Shown here: piece by piece, positions 34,295 through 42,502 of the stretch
Position numbering within the stretch: the first letter of the stretch is position 1
Layout: the number at the start of each line of letters is the position of its first letter
Assembly (NCBI GenBank): GCA_017412605.1
Contig: JAFPWY010000013.1
Location: 1-64,000, forward strand
DNA length: 64,000 nt
From: Fibrobacter sp.
Lineage (GTDB): Bacteria > Fibrobacterota > Fibrobacteria > Fibrobacterales > Fibrobacteraceae
Direction: 5' to 3'
The notes under the pieces: generated by a model
What the model saw: the letters and a program-made list of their open reading frames with translations, nothing else
What the model was told of the DNA's origin: nothing
The model's database searches: none
Translations under genes and position numbers: made by a program

Positions 34295-36064
34295 ATGGCT
34301 TTTAAGAAAATAGCACTGCTGTTTGCCTTGCTGTGGATTGCCGCATGTTCTGATGGCGAAAGCGATGAAAAAGCCTTTATGTCTTTGATTGAAGATGATG
34401 AAGAATCTTCTTCGATAGCGTTGAATGGCTCCATAGAATATATGCCGTCTATGAATGCGGAACGAGTCCGGATTTTCCAGGTAGACAGGGATTTGAATCC
34501 GATTGATTCTTTTGAAGTGACGGTGGGGCCAAAACGCGGGCATTCTATTGAATTTGCTGTTGACGCACGATATTATGAAACTCCGTATTTAAAACTTGTG
34601 ACGATTTTCCCGCTTAACAAGAAAGAAAAAATGGAATTGTCCCAGTATTATTACTTGGATACGTATAATACGCACGTATACCTGCAATTCTATGGTGCCT
34701 TGATTTCTGGCCGCGTTGAAACCTTGGTCCGAGAAAAAAAGTACAGTTTGCACAATGCCATTAACAAGGCTTACGAGGAACTTGAAAAATCGATGGGGAT
34801 TTCGTTAGAGGACCCGCAATACAGAACCTTTAATGAAGGCAATGATTATTATTCTAATACGGGCCTATTTGATATGACGCCCTATGTTCTTTGTCGATAT
34901 GAAATTTCTGATAGCCTGTTCTACAGCGATTTTAGGGAATGGCGTGATTTTTTTGCGAAAGACGGAAAATTTGATTCGACGATCAAGGTGCGTGCGGCTG
35001 ATTCCTGGCTGGCCACGTTCGATTTGCGGTTAGATTCTAGGGACAAGTTTTATTTTGAAAGTGACAATCGCGATACGTCTTCTAGGTTGAAAAAAATAGA
35101 TACGGCGTTCTTTGCATGGGCGTATGAACTGGACCGCTCTTGGAGCGAAAAGGATTCCATAGAAATCATGAATGAACTTAGCCTTTATAATGGGCGTCAG
35201 TTTGTTTATGAAAGTAATTGTCCGTCGCTCTATGGTTGGCGTTTGCAGACGACTCTTGAAGATACGATTGGCACTTGCTTGTGCAATAGATGGGATTTTG
35301 TGGAACATGACGGAATCTATTATTTGTGTCGATACGAAAGTGGGACGGGATGGGAAGTGTTAAGTGACGTTGATTCCATATTGAACCATAAGTATTCGGA
35401 GGAGTGCAATAGGGGCATTTGGTCTTATGGCGTGCTCGGATATCATGAAGATAAAACGTATGTTTGCGACTGCGATGATTCCGATCAGTGCGGATGGTCC
35501 GAAGTGAAAGAAGACTTTAAGTGGACTGTACTTGATACGCCGACTGTCAATATTTTGGCGGCGCGTCTTTATGGGGATTGCAGAGACCATGGAGGCGAAA
35601 AACAGGTGATGGACAGCATCTTGCTGCGCTGCCATTGGAATCGGTGGGCAAAGGTCGATACATTGTCGTATTATATGGGGATATGTCATAATACCTCCAA
35701 TCAAATAGAATTTGGCCAGATGCCGAATGGGGATTACTATAAGTGCAGAACTTATGGCGGAACAGAATGGGAACCCTGTACCTATCCAGAAGTGAAGGGC
35801 GATTTGTGCAATTGGGTGATTGATCCTGTTTATAAAAAATATGGTGACCAGTATTTTTATTGCTCAAACGAAAAGTGGAGCGAAGTCCCGGAAGATAGCG
35901 TTTATAAGCCTGTTGTGCGCGGTGATTCGTGCGGTCCAGTAAATAAAGGCGAAATCAAAAAGTACGATGACGAGTATTTTATCTGCAATTTGATAACCAC
36001 TTCTGGCAGGCAATTGTATTACTGGCAAAGGGCAAGTGAATCGGACCTTTCCAGAGAAGATTAA
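34295..36064 (+). CDS. large Cys-rich lipoprotein with W/C repeat modules
   Basis: A 589-residue lipoprotein (lipobox IAAC, Cys18) starting at ATG 34295 behind GGGGG. Residues to about 300 hold a domain of unknown type (SMNAERVRIFQVDRDLNPIDSFEVTVGP..., ISGRVETLVREKKYSLHNAINKAYEELE). The second half is a string of 45-60-residue modules with the pattern Y(Y/F)xC...W (for example DGIYYLCRYESGTGWEV, DKTYVCDCDDSDQCGWSEV, NGDYYKCRTYGGTEWEP, GDQYFYCSNEKWSEV, DDEYFICN), seen widely in Fibrobacter surface proteins. It follows argA by 22 nt. The function is unknown; a display or binding role is likely. Confidence 0.75.
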   Translation: MAFKKIALLFALLWIAACSDGESDEKAFMSLIEDDEESSSIALNGSIEYMPSMNAERVRIFQVDRDLNPIDSFEVTVGPKRGHSIEFAVDARYYETPYLKLVTIFPLNKKEKMELSQYYYLDTYNTHVYLQFYGALISGRVETLVREKKYSLHNAINKAYEELEKSMGISLEDPQYRTFNEGNDYYSNTGLFDMTPYVLCRYEISDSLFYSDFREWRDFFAKDGKFDSTIKVRAADSWLATFDLRLDSRDKFYFESDNRDTSSRLKKIDTAFFAWAYELDRSWSEKDSIEIMNELSLYNGRQFVYESNCPSLYGWRLQTTLEDTIGTCLCNRWDFVEHDGIYYLCRYESGTGWEVLSDVDSILNHKYSEECNRGIWSYGVLGYHEDKTYVCDCDDSDQCGWSEVKEDFKWTVLDTPTVNILAARLYGDCRDHGGEKQVMDSILLRCHWNRWAKVDTLSYYMGICHNTSNQIEFGQMPNGDYYKCRTYGGTEWEPCTYPEVKGDLCNWVIDPVYKKYGDQYFYCSNEKWSEVPEDSVYKPVVRGDSCGPVNKGEIKKYDDEYFICNLITTSGRQLYYWQRASESDLSRED

Positions 36065-36156
36065 ATAGGGAATGGTGTCATGGAATGCCCCAGGGATTTG
36101 TTGCCGATGGTGCAGGTTTTGTGTGTCCAGGATAATTAGTCTTTTTAGGAGTTATT

Positions 36157-36747
36157 ATGAATACGCTTGAAGCAATTCTCACTCGTCGCAGTACCCGCAA
36201 GTTCAAGGCACAGTCTGTTGAACTCGAAAAGTTGAAGCAGATTGTCGAGGCGGGCCAGTTCGGGCCTACCGGCGGCAATGCGCAGAGCAACCACTTCTTC
36301 GTGATTTCGGATGTTGCGGTGATTGCGAAACTCAAAGAGTTGGTGCAGTCCGCATTTGCTGCGATGGAACTCCGCGAAGACTTGTATAAGAGCCTCAAGA
36401 ATTCCATCACGCTTGCGCGCAAAGGGAACTACTCGTTCTGCTACACGGCGCCCGTACTGATCGTAGTCGCGAACAAGAAGGAATATGGCAACAATATGGC
36501 CGATGTCGCTTGTGCCGTGGAGAACATGATGCTTGCGGCGAACGAGCTTGATCTCGGCAGTTGCTACATCAATCAGCTCAAGTGGCTGAACGAAGACCCG
36601 ACGCTTTTGGAATACCTGCGTGGCCTCGGCTTGCGTGAAGACGAACGCGTGTACGCCTCCGTTGCCATCGGCTACGCCGACACCGAGAGTGGCCTCCCGA
36701 ACCGTGCGGAATCCCCGCGCGTCGGCAACGAAGTCGTGTTCGTGTAA
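36157..36747 (+). CDS. nitroreductase-family NAD(P)H:FMN oxidoreductase
   Basis: A 196-residue FMN flavoprotein of the nitroreductase family. The FMN-binding N-terminal motif RRSTRKFKAQSVELEKLKQIVEAGQFGPTGGNAQSNHFFVI is clear, as are ADVACAVENMMLAANELDLGSCYI and the C-terminal ASVAIGYAD. The size suits the single-domain group. The natural substrate is not evident. AGGAG lies 6 nt before the ATG. A hairpin terminator follows at 36789-36827. Confidence 0.92.
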   Translation: MNTLEAILTRRSTRKFKAQSVELEKLKQIVEAGQFGPTGGNAQSNHFFVISDVAVIAKLKELVQSAFAAMELREDLYKSLKNSITLARKGNYSFCYTAPVLIVVANKKEYGNNMADVACAVENMMLAANELDLGSCYINQLKWLNEDPTLLEYLRGLGLREDERVYASVAIGYADTESGLPNRAESPRVGNEVVFV

Positions 36748-36788
36748 TTTTTGTATATTACTCCCAACACCAGAAAAGGTGGTATTGT

Positions 36789-36827
36789 GGATCGTTTCCG
36801 TGCAATGCGGGACGATCCATTTTTTTT
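36789..36827 (+). terminator. terminator after the nitroreductase gene
   Basis: GGATCGT / ACGATCC with inner CCG/CGG pairs, followed by ATTTTTTTT. The next gene's ribosome site (AAAGGGGG) begins just after it. Confidence 0.85.
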
Positions 36828-36841
36828 GCAAAGGGGGCAAA

Positions 36842-37876
36842 ATGAAGGGAAAAGAGAAGAAGATGAAATTAGTAGCAGTGAAATCAGAATTTTCACTGAT
36901 TGATGAGAATCTGCTCAAGTCTCGGATTTACACCATCCGTGGAGTCAAGGTGATGCTTGATGCTGATTTGGCTGAAATTTACGGGTATAGCACCGGTGCC
37001 TTTAATCAGCAAGTCAAAAATAATATTGAAAAGTTTGATGATGATTTCCGTTTTCAGATAACACAAACGGAATTCGCTGGTTTGATATCAAAATTTTTGA
37101 TATCAAACCGAGGCGGAACAAGAAAAATGCCTTACGCCTTTACCGAGCAGGGAATCTATATGCTCATGACCGTTCTCAAAGGCGAACAAGCCGTAGCCCA
37201 GAGCAAAGCGCTCATTCGCCTTTTTAAACGATTGAAAGATTACGTCGTTTCGGAAGGCTTGCTAGCTAATGGCGCTGAAGTCATTCCGCTGGCATTGCAA
37301 ACAGCCCAGAACACAAGGGATATTGCCGACGTATCGTCAGATGTCAAGGCCCTCTCTGGCGAGGTGCATGAGATGCGTGGCGAGTTCAACAAGATGAATA
37401 TGGATCTCCAGAAGGTCATGGAAAATTTCGTGGACCCGAGCACCCACAAGCACTTCTTGATTTTGAACGGCCAGCGGCTAGACGCCGACATCGCCTACAC
37501 GCAGATTTACGGCATGGCGAAGAAATCCATCACGATTATCGATGACTATGTCGGCGTGAAGACCCTCGACTTGTTGCGCCAAATCGCGAAGGGAGTCTCC
37601 GTGACAATCTATAGTGATAATCGCAGTTTTGAAACCCTGACGGACCAGATGCAGAAAGATTTTCTTGCCGTGCGCCCCGATGTCAAATTCGCCATGAACA
37701 AGACAAAAGACAAATTTCACGACCGCTACATCTTCTTGGATTACGGACTGAAAAGCGAAAAGCTTTTCCACTGCGGAGCGTCTAGCAAGGATGCTGGAAA
37801 CAAAATCACCACCATCATGCAGATAGAATACACGCAGGCGTATCGCAGCATTATGGCGATGCTGAAAAAGAAGTGA
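36842..37876 (+). CDS. ORF6N domain protein with C-terminal PLD-like region
   Basis: A 344-residue protein. The N-terminus matches the ORF6N domain (PF10543), a phage-type DNA-binding module: IYTIRGVKVMLDADLAEIYGYSTGAFNQQVKNNIEKFDDDFRFQIT, followed by AFTEQGIYMLMTVL. The middle is coiled-coil-like (RDIADVSSDVKALSGEVHEMRGEFNKMNMD). The C-terminal part (about 230-340: ITIIDDYVGVKTLDLL, FHDRYIFLDYG, HCGASSKDAGNKIT) resembles a phospholipase-D-like fold, with one HxxxxxxD-type motif. Such proteins occur in phages and on mobile islands. AAAGGGGG lies 4 nt before ATG 36842. A role in DNA binding or defence is possible but unproven. Confidence 0.8.
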   Translation: MKGKEKKMKLVAVKSEFSLIDENLLKSRIYTIRGVKVMLDADLAEIYGYSTGAFNQQVKNNIEKFDDDFRFQITQTEFAGLISKFLISNRGGTRKMPYAFTEQGIYMLMTVLKGEQAVAQSKALIRLFKRLKDYVVSEGLLANGAEVIPLALQTAQNTRDIADVSSDVKALSGEVHEMRGEFNKMNMDLQKVMENFVDPSTHKHFLILNGQRLDADIAYTQIYGMAKKSITIIDDYVGVKTLDLLRQIAKGVSVTIYSDNRSFETLTDQMQKDFLAVRPDVKFAMNKTKDKFHDRYIFLDYGLKSEKLFHCGASSKDAGNKITTIMQIEYTQAYRSIMAMLKKK

Positions 37877-37984
37877 ATAGCGCCATATCGTCTCGATCTC
37901 GGCACAACATTGTCATTGCAACCCCGATTTTAATGTTAAGGAATTCAGTAACATTAGATTCAATGCTGGTAGCAATGGTTACAT

Positions 37985-38635
37985 TCACCCTTTCCCGAGT
38001 ATCTCTTTCACTTTCTTCTTGACTTCTGTCAAGTCGCTGCTCGTGAGTACCGGGATGAGCGAATTGATTTCTTCGATGGGCTTGTCCCACCAGCGCCATT
38101 CGAGCATGAGGTTGGTGAGTTCGTCGTCAAAGCGGTTTCGGATAAACTGTGCTGGATTCCCGGCCACGATGGTGTAGGGCTCCACGTCGCTGCCTACGAC
38201 ACTGCTTGCGCCGATGATCGCGCCGTCACCGATATGCACTCCGGGGAGTATCGTTGCGTTTTGGCCTATCCACACGTCGTTTCCGATGACGGTGTCGCCC
38301 TTGAGCGGCATGTCATTTGGAGCGGGCGCCTTCATGTCCCAGCCTGCAAGCGTATAGAACGGGAATGTCGATACCGCGTTCATCTGGTGGTTCGCCCCGT
38401 TCATCACGAATTCCACTCCCGCCGCAATTTGGCAGAACTTGCCGATAATCAGTTTGTCGTTGTTCCACGGGTATAAGTGAGTCACGTGGCTTTCGAATTC
38501 GCTGTCGGCAATGTAGGTGAAGTCGCCCACGATGATATTCGGGTTCTTGAGCGTCGGCTTCACGTAGATTTCCTTGTCGTAGCCCGCAATCGGGTGGACG
38601 GTCATCGGATTGGGAATGTTTTGCGGTGTAGGCAT
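37985..38635 (-). CDS. Vat/CatB-type xenobiotic acetyltransferase (left-handed beta-helix)
   Basis: A 216-residue hexapeptide-repeat acetyltransferase resembling the XAT group (virginiamycin A and CatB-type chloramphenicol acetyltransferases): VGDFTYIADSEFESHV, LIIGKFCQIAAGVEFVMNGANHQMNAVSTFPF (with the catalytic His in the family position), then the helix GDTVIGNDVWIGQNATILPGVHIGDGAIIGASSVVGSDVEPYTIVAGNPAQFIRNRF, and a C-terminal WRWWDKPIEEI. Acetyl-CoA-dependent O-acetylation is expected; many such genes in anaerobes have unknown substrates, so antibiotic resistance is not implied. It is divergent from the NSS transporter gene with only 36 bp between starts. Confidence 0.9.
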   Translation of the reverse strand: MPTPQNIPNPMTVHPIAGYDKEIYVKPTLKNPNIIVGDFTYIADSEFESHVTHLYPWNNDKLIIGKFCQIAAGVEFVMNGANHQMNAVSTFPFYTLAGWDMKAPAPNDMPLKGDTVIGNDVWIGQNATILPGVHIGDGAIIGASSVVGSDVEPYTIVAGNPAQFIRNRFDDELTNLMLEWRWWDKPIEEINSLIPVLTSSDLTEVKKKVKEILGKG

Positions 38636-38640
38636 GTCCC

Positions 38641-38647
38641 CAAATTA
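38641..38647 (-). promoter_or_regulatory. -10-like element of the XAT gene, leaderless position
   Basis: On the minus strand TAATTTG ends 5 nt before ATG 38635. Confidence 0.4.
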
Positions 38648-38658
38648 CATTTTTTTTC

Positions 38659-38665
38659 TATTGTT
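38659..38665 (+). promoter_or_regulatory. -10-like element of the NSS gene, leaderless position
   Basis: TATTGTT ends 6 nt before ATG 38672. It lies back-to-back with the XAT element in a 36-bp divergent gap. Confidence 0.4.
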
Positions 38666-38671
38666 CTTTTC

Positions 38672-40081
38672 ATGGAACGCGAAAATTTTAAATCAAGACT
38701 TGGTTTTATCCTTATCGCTGCCGGTTGCGCCATCGGGTTGGGCAACGTCTGGCGTTTCCCCTATATTGCAGGCCAGTACGGCGGCGCGGCTTTCGTGCTG
38801 CCCTATCTTGGCTTCTTGCTTTTCTTGGGGCTCCCGATTCTCATGGCAGAACTTGCGCTCGGTCGTGGCGGCCGTAGCGGTGTCGCCCGCGCCTTCGATA
38901 ACCTGGAAAAGCCGGGCACCAAGTGGCACTGGGCCAAGTTCCCGCTGATTTCGGCGAACTACATCTTGATGGCGTTCTACTCGGTGGTGACGGGCTGGAT
39001 GCTCTATTACTTCTACAAGATGGTCACCGACGCAAGTTTCCTCAAGGGAACTCCCGACCAGATTGCGGCCGGCTTCGGCGAAATGCTTGCGAACCCCGCG
39101 CTTATGATTTTCTGGATGACCGTCGCCATCGTGCTCGGCCTTGGGGTCGTATCGCTTGGGCTCCAGAAAGGTGTCGAGGGCGTCACCAAGAAGATGATGA
39201 TCTGCTTGCTCGTCATCATGGTACTTCTCGCGATCCGTGCCGTGACACTTCCGGGTTCTACTGCGGGTCTTCAATTCTATCTGCTTCCGTCTTTTGAACG
39301 CTTGACGCAGTCGGGCAAGGGCGTCGGCGAAGCCATCTTCGCGGCATTCGCCCATGCATTCTTCACGCTCAGTATCGGTATCGGCAGCATGGCCATTTTC
39401 GGCAGCTATATCGGACGCAAGCATTCCCTTGTCAAGGAAGCTGCGAGTGTCTGCATCCTTGATACGGTCGTCGCGCTTGTTGCTGGTATTATCATCATCC
39501 CGAGCTGCTTCGCCTTTGGCCAGTCTCCGGGGCAGGGCCCGGGTCTTATCTTCGTCACGCTTTCCAACGTGTTTTCCATGATGCCGGCAGGCCGGTTCTG
39601 CGGCGCAGCGTTCTTCCTGTTCATGTCTTTCGCGGCGCTGTCCACCTTGATTGCCGTGTTCGAAAACCTCGTCTCGTTCTGGATGGACCTCAAGGGGTAC
39701 GACCGTAAAAGGGTCGCCTTCTGGAACATCCTGGTCGTATTCGCGCTTTCGCTCCCGTGCGCCCTCGGCTTCAACGTGCTTGCGGGCTTTGAACCGTTCG
39801 GCCCCGGCAGCTGTGTGCTGGACCTCGAAGACTTTATCGTGAGTAACACCATGCTTCCGCTTGGCGGCATGTTCATCGTGATTTTCTGCTCCAGCCGTTA
39901 CGGCTGGGGGCAGGAGAAATTCTTTGCCGAAATCAACTCCGGCAAGGGCTACAAGATTCCGAGCAACACCATCTTCAAGATTTATTTCAAGTGGGTGCTG
40001 CCTGTGCTTGTTTCCATCTTGCTTATTCAAGGGTATCTCTCCAAGTTCGCCCCCGACCTCTGCGCAAAGATATTCGGGTAG
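38672..40081 (+). CDS. sodium-dependent NSS-family transporter (12 TM)
   Basis: A 469-residue inner-membrane secondary transporter of the neurotransmitter:sodium symporter family (LeuT fold, SLC6-like). The first helix has the signature RLGFILIAAGCAIGLGNVWRFPYIAGQYGGAAFVLPYL, which holds sodium and substrate ligands, and PILMAELALGRGGRSG follows. About 12 membrane segments can be counted. Bacterial members usually import amino acids such as Leu, Trp or Tyr. ATG 38672 was chosen because the transporter homology begins there, although the frame runs open upstream. Confidence 0.93.
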   Translation: MERENFKSRLGFILIAAGCAIGLGNVWRFPYIAGQYGGAAFVLPYLGFLLFLGLPILMAELALGRGGRSGVARAFDNLEKPGTKWHWAKFPLISANYILMAFYSVVTGWMLYYFYKMVTDASFLKGTPDQIAAGFGEMLANPALMIFWMTVAIVLGLGVVSLGLQKGVEGVTKKMMICLLVIMVLLAIRAVTLPGSTAGLQFYLLPSFERLTQSGKGVGEAIFAAFAHAFFTLSIGIGSMAIFGSYIGRKHSLVKEAASVCILDTVVALVAGIIIIPSCFAFGQSPGQGPGLIFVTLSNVFSMMPAGRFCGAAFFLFMSFAALSTLIAVFENLVSFWMDLKGYDRKRVAFWNILVVFALSLPCALGFNVLAGFEPFGPGSCVLDLEDFIVSNTMLPLGGMFIVIFCSSRYGWGQEKFFAEINSGKGYKIPSNTIFKIYFKWVLPVLVSILLIQGYLSKFAPDLCAKIFG

Positions 40082-40087
40082 TTTTTC

Positions 40088-40094
40088 TATCTTT
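40088..40094 (+). promoter_or_regulatory. -7 element of folE
   Basis: TATCTTTG matches TAnnTTTG exactly. It lies 47 nt before the folE start and is separated from it by a CTAACCACTAATC-type repeat tract. Confidence 0.5.
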
Positions 40095-40106
40095 GCCGTG
40101 CAAAAA

Positions 40107-40140
40107 CCTAACCACTAATCACTAACCACCAACCACTATT
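40107..40140. repeat. short imperfect tandem tract AACCACTAATCACT
   Basis: Three to four imperfect units of (C)TAACCACYAA between the NSS stop and the folE start, forming most of the folE leader. A related fragment (AAACCACTAATTACT) lies at 53233-53247 upstream of lpxA. Confidence 0.6.
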
Positions 40141-40141
40141 T

Positions 40142-40711
40142 ATGATGGATTTCAAGAAGATGGAAGATGGCTTCCGGATGATTCTGGAAGGCATGGGCGA
40201 AAACCCGAACCGTGAAGGTCTTTTGGATACGCCGAAGCGTGTCGCGAAGATGTACGCCGAACTCATGACGGGGCTTTCGGGCGAAACCCGCGCCGAGGAT
40301 ATCCTCAAGACGCGTTTCCATGAAAAGTACGACGAGATGATCATCGTGCCGGATATCGAGTTTGCGAGCATGTGCGAGCACCATTTTCTGCCGTTCACGG
40401 GCAAAGCCCACGTGGCCTACATCCCCGGCGACTGCGTGGTGGGCCTTTCCAAGATTCCGCGCGTGGTGGAATTTTATGCGCGCTTCCCGCAAATCCAGGA
40501 ACGCATGACGCGCCAGATTGCAGAACTCATCCAGAAGGAACTGAACCCGAAAGGCGTGGCCGTGGTGCTCGAGGCATCCCATATGTGCATGACCATGCGC
40601 GGCGTCAAAAAGCCCGGTGCCACGATGGTGACGACGCAGCTTTTGGGCCGCTTCAAGACCGACGAGAAAACCCGTGCTGAATTTATGTCGCGAATTTACG
40701 CACCTCGGTAA
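40142..40711 (+). CDS. folE: GTP cyclohydrolase I
   Basis: Converts GTP to 7,8-dihydroneopterin triphosphate, the entry to folate and pterin synthesis. The 189-residue protein has the main signatures: [22 protein letters not shown], the zinc/active-site segment [49 protein letters not shown], and [20 protein letters not shown], with the second zinc Cys. Two ATGs stand in tandem (40142, 40145) and no strong ribosome site is visible. Upstream is a repeat tract and a TATCTTTG promoter element. Confidence 0.97.
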   Translation: MMDFKKMEDGFRMILEGMGENPNREGLLDTPKRVAKMYAELMTGLSGETRAEDILKTRFHEKYDEMIIVPDIEFASMCEHHFLPFTGKAHVAYIPGDCVVGLSKIPRVVEFYARFPQIQERMTRQIAELIQKELNPKGVAVVLEASHMCMTMRGVKKPGATMVTTQLLGRFKTDEKTRAEFMSRIYAPR

Positions 40712-41107
40712 TGTAGCCGCCAATACTACTTTTTGTCCATTATGGATAGATTTGGTATAAAGTAATTTGAAGTGCTTTTATTATTACGGGCCATGGACAT
40801 TTTGTCCATGGCCTTTGGATTTATTGTCCATAAAAAAAGCGCTTTGCCTATTTCTGAATTTGCGGGAATTAGGTAATTTGGTAATGGGTGAAAGAAATAG
40901 ATGTTTGGATGTATGGCGATGTGGGTTTTGTTGCATTCACTTTAATACGATAATCCCCATACAATGTTTTTCTTTGTTTTTGACGTATTCGCCAAGACGT
41001 TTTTGAGTGCTGTCTTTGTGGTATTTTGAATAAACTAAAAAAACATTGGCCGTGCACGACCTTTATTTCTACGATATTGATTTTTGGTTAGAATAAGGAG
41101 ACAAGAA
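40712..41107. other. intergenic region with inverted repeat and TGTCCAT motifs
   Basis: This 396-bp gap between folE and the hydrolase lipoprotein holds no convincing gene. It has a perfect 11-bp inverted repeat (GGCCATGGACA / TGTCCATGGCC, 40789-40813, TTT loop) and two further TGTCCAT copies at 40735-40741 and 40825-40831. The rest is AT-rich. AAGGAG near 41096 is the ribosome site of the next gene. Confidence 0.5.
40789..40813. terminator. strong hairpin after folE, terminator or RNA element
   Basis: Perfect 11-bp stem with a 3-nt loop, followed by TTTGGATTTATTG. The following T-run is poor, so termination is only one possibility; a protein-binding palindrome is another. Confidence 0.45.
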
Positions 41108-42367
41108 ATGAAATCTAAAATATTGACAAGCATGGTCGTTGCGTGCGCCTTTGCCTTGGTGAATTGTGATGACACCACTTCGGCTGTGGAAGATGCCCTG
41201 CAGGAACAGGGTGGTGTTCCTACATCCAGTAGCGATGGACTTGCGCCTACGACAACGCCCGAAATCAGTTCTGGCTCTATTGTCGGTGGCGACAATGCCG
41301 CGATTCCGGCTTCTTCGGATAGCCAGGGATTAAGCCAGGGAATTGAACAGGGAACTGTGCCTGCATCGTCGGCCATTGGCGGTGGTAATCTGGTTCCTGC
41401 GACATCTTCGGCTGGTGGCGAAAACGCCTCGCCGACTTCTGCTCCGGCTTCTTCCGGGCAGCAGGGCGGTGATGTTGCCCCGGCGCCTGCCTCCAGTTCT
41501 GCTGGTACTACCGTGACTCCGGCCAGCTCCAGTGCTGCGGCTCCGGCTAGCAGTTCCGAAGCTGCACAGGCTCCTGCGGCTAGCGGCGTTTTCCTTGCCG
41601 AAGGCACCGACGAGAACAGGGACCAGATGGAAGTCGAATATATTGAACGCACCGGTCATGATGGTGGCGGAATCCTTTCTTATCCCAAGCGTCTGTCGGC
41701 CGACAAGAAGCATGCCGTCGTCGTTTGGGGCCCCGGTGGCGGTACCGAACCTGGCGCTTACGGTGGAATGATCCGCCGTCTCGCTTCGCACGGCTTCGTG
41801 GTGATTGCGCTGCGCGAATCTCCGGGTAACACTTCCCAGGGCAAGCCCGCTCTCGACTGGCTTGAAAAGAAGAACAAAGACCCGAACGACCCGCTGTACC
41901 AGAAACTCGACATGACGAAGGTCGGATGCTCCGGCCACTCCATGGGCGGTCTTGAATCCGAACAGATGGTTATCCAGGACAAGCGCGTGATTACGGCGAT
42001 GCTCAACAATAGCGGTGACCTCGGACATACGGCTATGGCTAGCGTTCCGACCGACAAAACCATCGGTATCGTGTACGGCGAAGCCGGCATGGAACGCCCG
42101 AACGCCGAAGCCGACTACAACAACAACGGTGTCAGGGCTCCTGCTTGCCTCATCCAGATGACGGGTGGCCCGCAGGGCGGCGAAGGTGGCTGGGGCCACG
42201 GTTCCGGTCCGTGGGGCGGCATGGCTGCCACGGTTGCCTGGATGCGCTGGCACCTCGGTGGCGAAGACTTCCGCAAGGCTGACTTCGTCGGTTCGAGTGG
42301 CCGCTACATCAATGGCGAAATCATTGGTGAACAGGGTCACTGGAAAGGAACCTGCAAGAATTTCTAA
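41108..42367 (+). CDS. Ser/Ala/Pro-linker lipoprotein with alpha/beta-hydrolase domain
   Basis: A 419-residue lipoprotein. The signal peptide ends at a lipobox-like FALVNC (Cys18). A linker of about 140 residues rich in Ser, Ala and Pro (ASSSAGTT, ASSSEAAQAPAASG) displays the catalytic domain away from the membrane. From about residue 175 the domain resembles dienelactone-hydrolase/cutinase-like alpha/beta-hydrolases: HAVVVWGPGGGTEPGAYGGMIRRLASHGFVVIALRES, and the nucleophile elbow GCSGHSMGG. Asp and His follow further on; HGSG or GHW near the end may supply the His. An esterase on plant polymers is plausible. AAGGAG lies 7 nt before the ATG. Confidence 0.82.
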   Translation: MKSKILTSMVVACAFALVNCDDTTSAVEDALQEQGGVPTSSSDGLAPTTTPEISSGSIVGGDNAAIPASSDSQGLSQGIEQGTVPASSAIGGGNLVPATSSAGGENASPTSAPASSGQQGGDVAPAPASSSAGTTVTPASSSAAAPASSSEAAQAPAASGVFLAEGTDENRDQMEVEYIERTGHDGGGILSYPKRLSADKKHAVVVWGPGGGTEPGAYGGMIRRLASHGFVVIALRESPGNTSQGKPALDWLEKKNKDPNDPLYQKLDMTKVGCSGHSMGGLESEQMVIQDKRVITAMLNNSGDLGHTAMASVPTDKTIGIVYGEAGMERPNAEADYNNNGVRAPACLIQMTGGPQGGEGGWGHGSGPWGGMAATVAWMRWHLGGEDFRKADFVGSSGRYINGEIIGEQGHWKGTCKNF

Positions 42368-42389
42368 CTACTCCACACTCCAAAAATAA

Positions 42390-42423
42390 AGGCACTCCGG
42401 CCCTCTGGGCGGGGGTGCTTTTT
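42390..42423 (+). terminator. terminator of the hydrolase lipoprotein gene
   Basis: GGCACTCCGGCCC / GGGCGGGGGTGC with a TCT loop, followed by TTTTT. Confidence 0.85.
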
Positions 42424-42456
42424 GTATGCCCTTAATTTTTTCTTTCTTTTTTGCCT

Positions 42457-42479
42457 ATGGCCGAAAACAAAGCTATCTT
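42457..42479 (+). promoter_or_regulatory. glgA promoter region, shared motif with 55404-55426
   Basis: The 23-bp stretch starts ATGGCCGAAAA and ends GCTATCTT; 20 of 23 positions agree with the stretch upstream of the 55460 operon. Its end contains the TATCTTA -10-like box, 23 nt before the glgA ATG. Confidence 0.5.
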
Positions 42480-42502
42480 AATAGCGTAACGGAGTATATT
42501 GT

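Noticed and set aside
32923-34434. A 503-codon minus-strand open frame opposite argA
   Set aside because: Shadow of argA; no start signal and no recognisable protein.
37985-38635. An antibiotic-resistance label for the Vat-like acetyltransferase
   Set aside because: Hexapeptide acetyltransferases of this type are common housekeeping or cell-wall enzymes; sequence alone does not show drug acetylation, and no mobile element is adjacent.
38477-38671. N-terminal extension of the NSS transporter by 65 codons
   Set aside because: The extension is antisense to the XAT acetyltransferase gene and lacks membrane or transporter character; homology begins at ATG 38672.
40767-41006. A possible 79-residue gene in the gap after folE
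   Set aside because: No ribosome site, biased Cys/Phe/Trp composition, and it starts inside the hairpin region; more likely non-coding.
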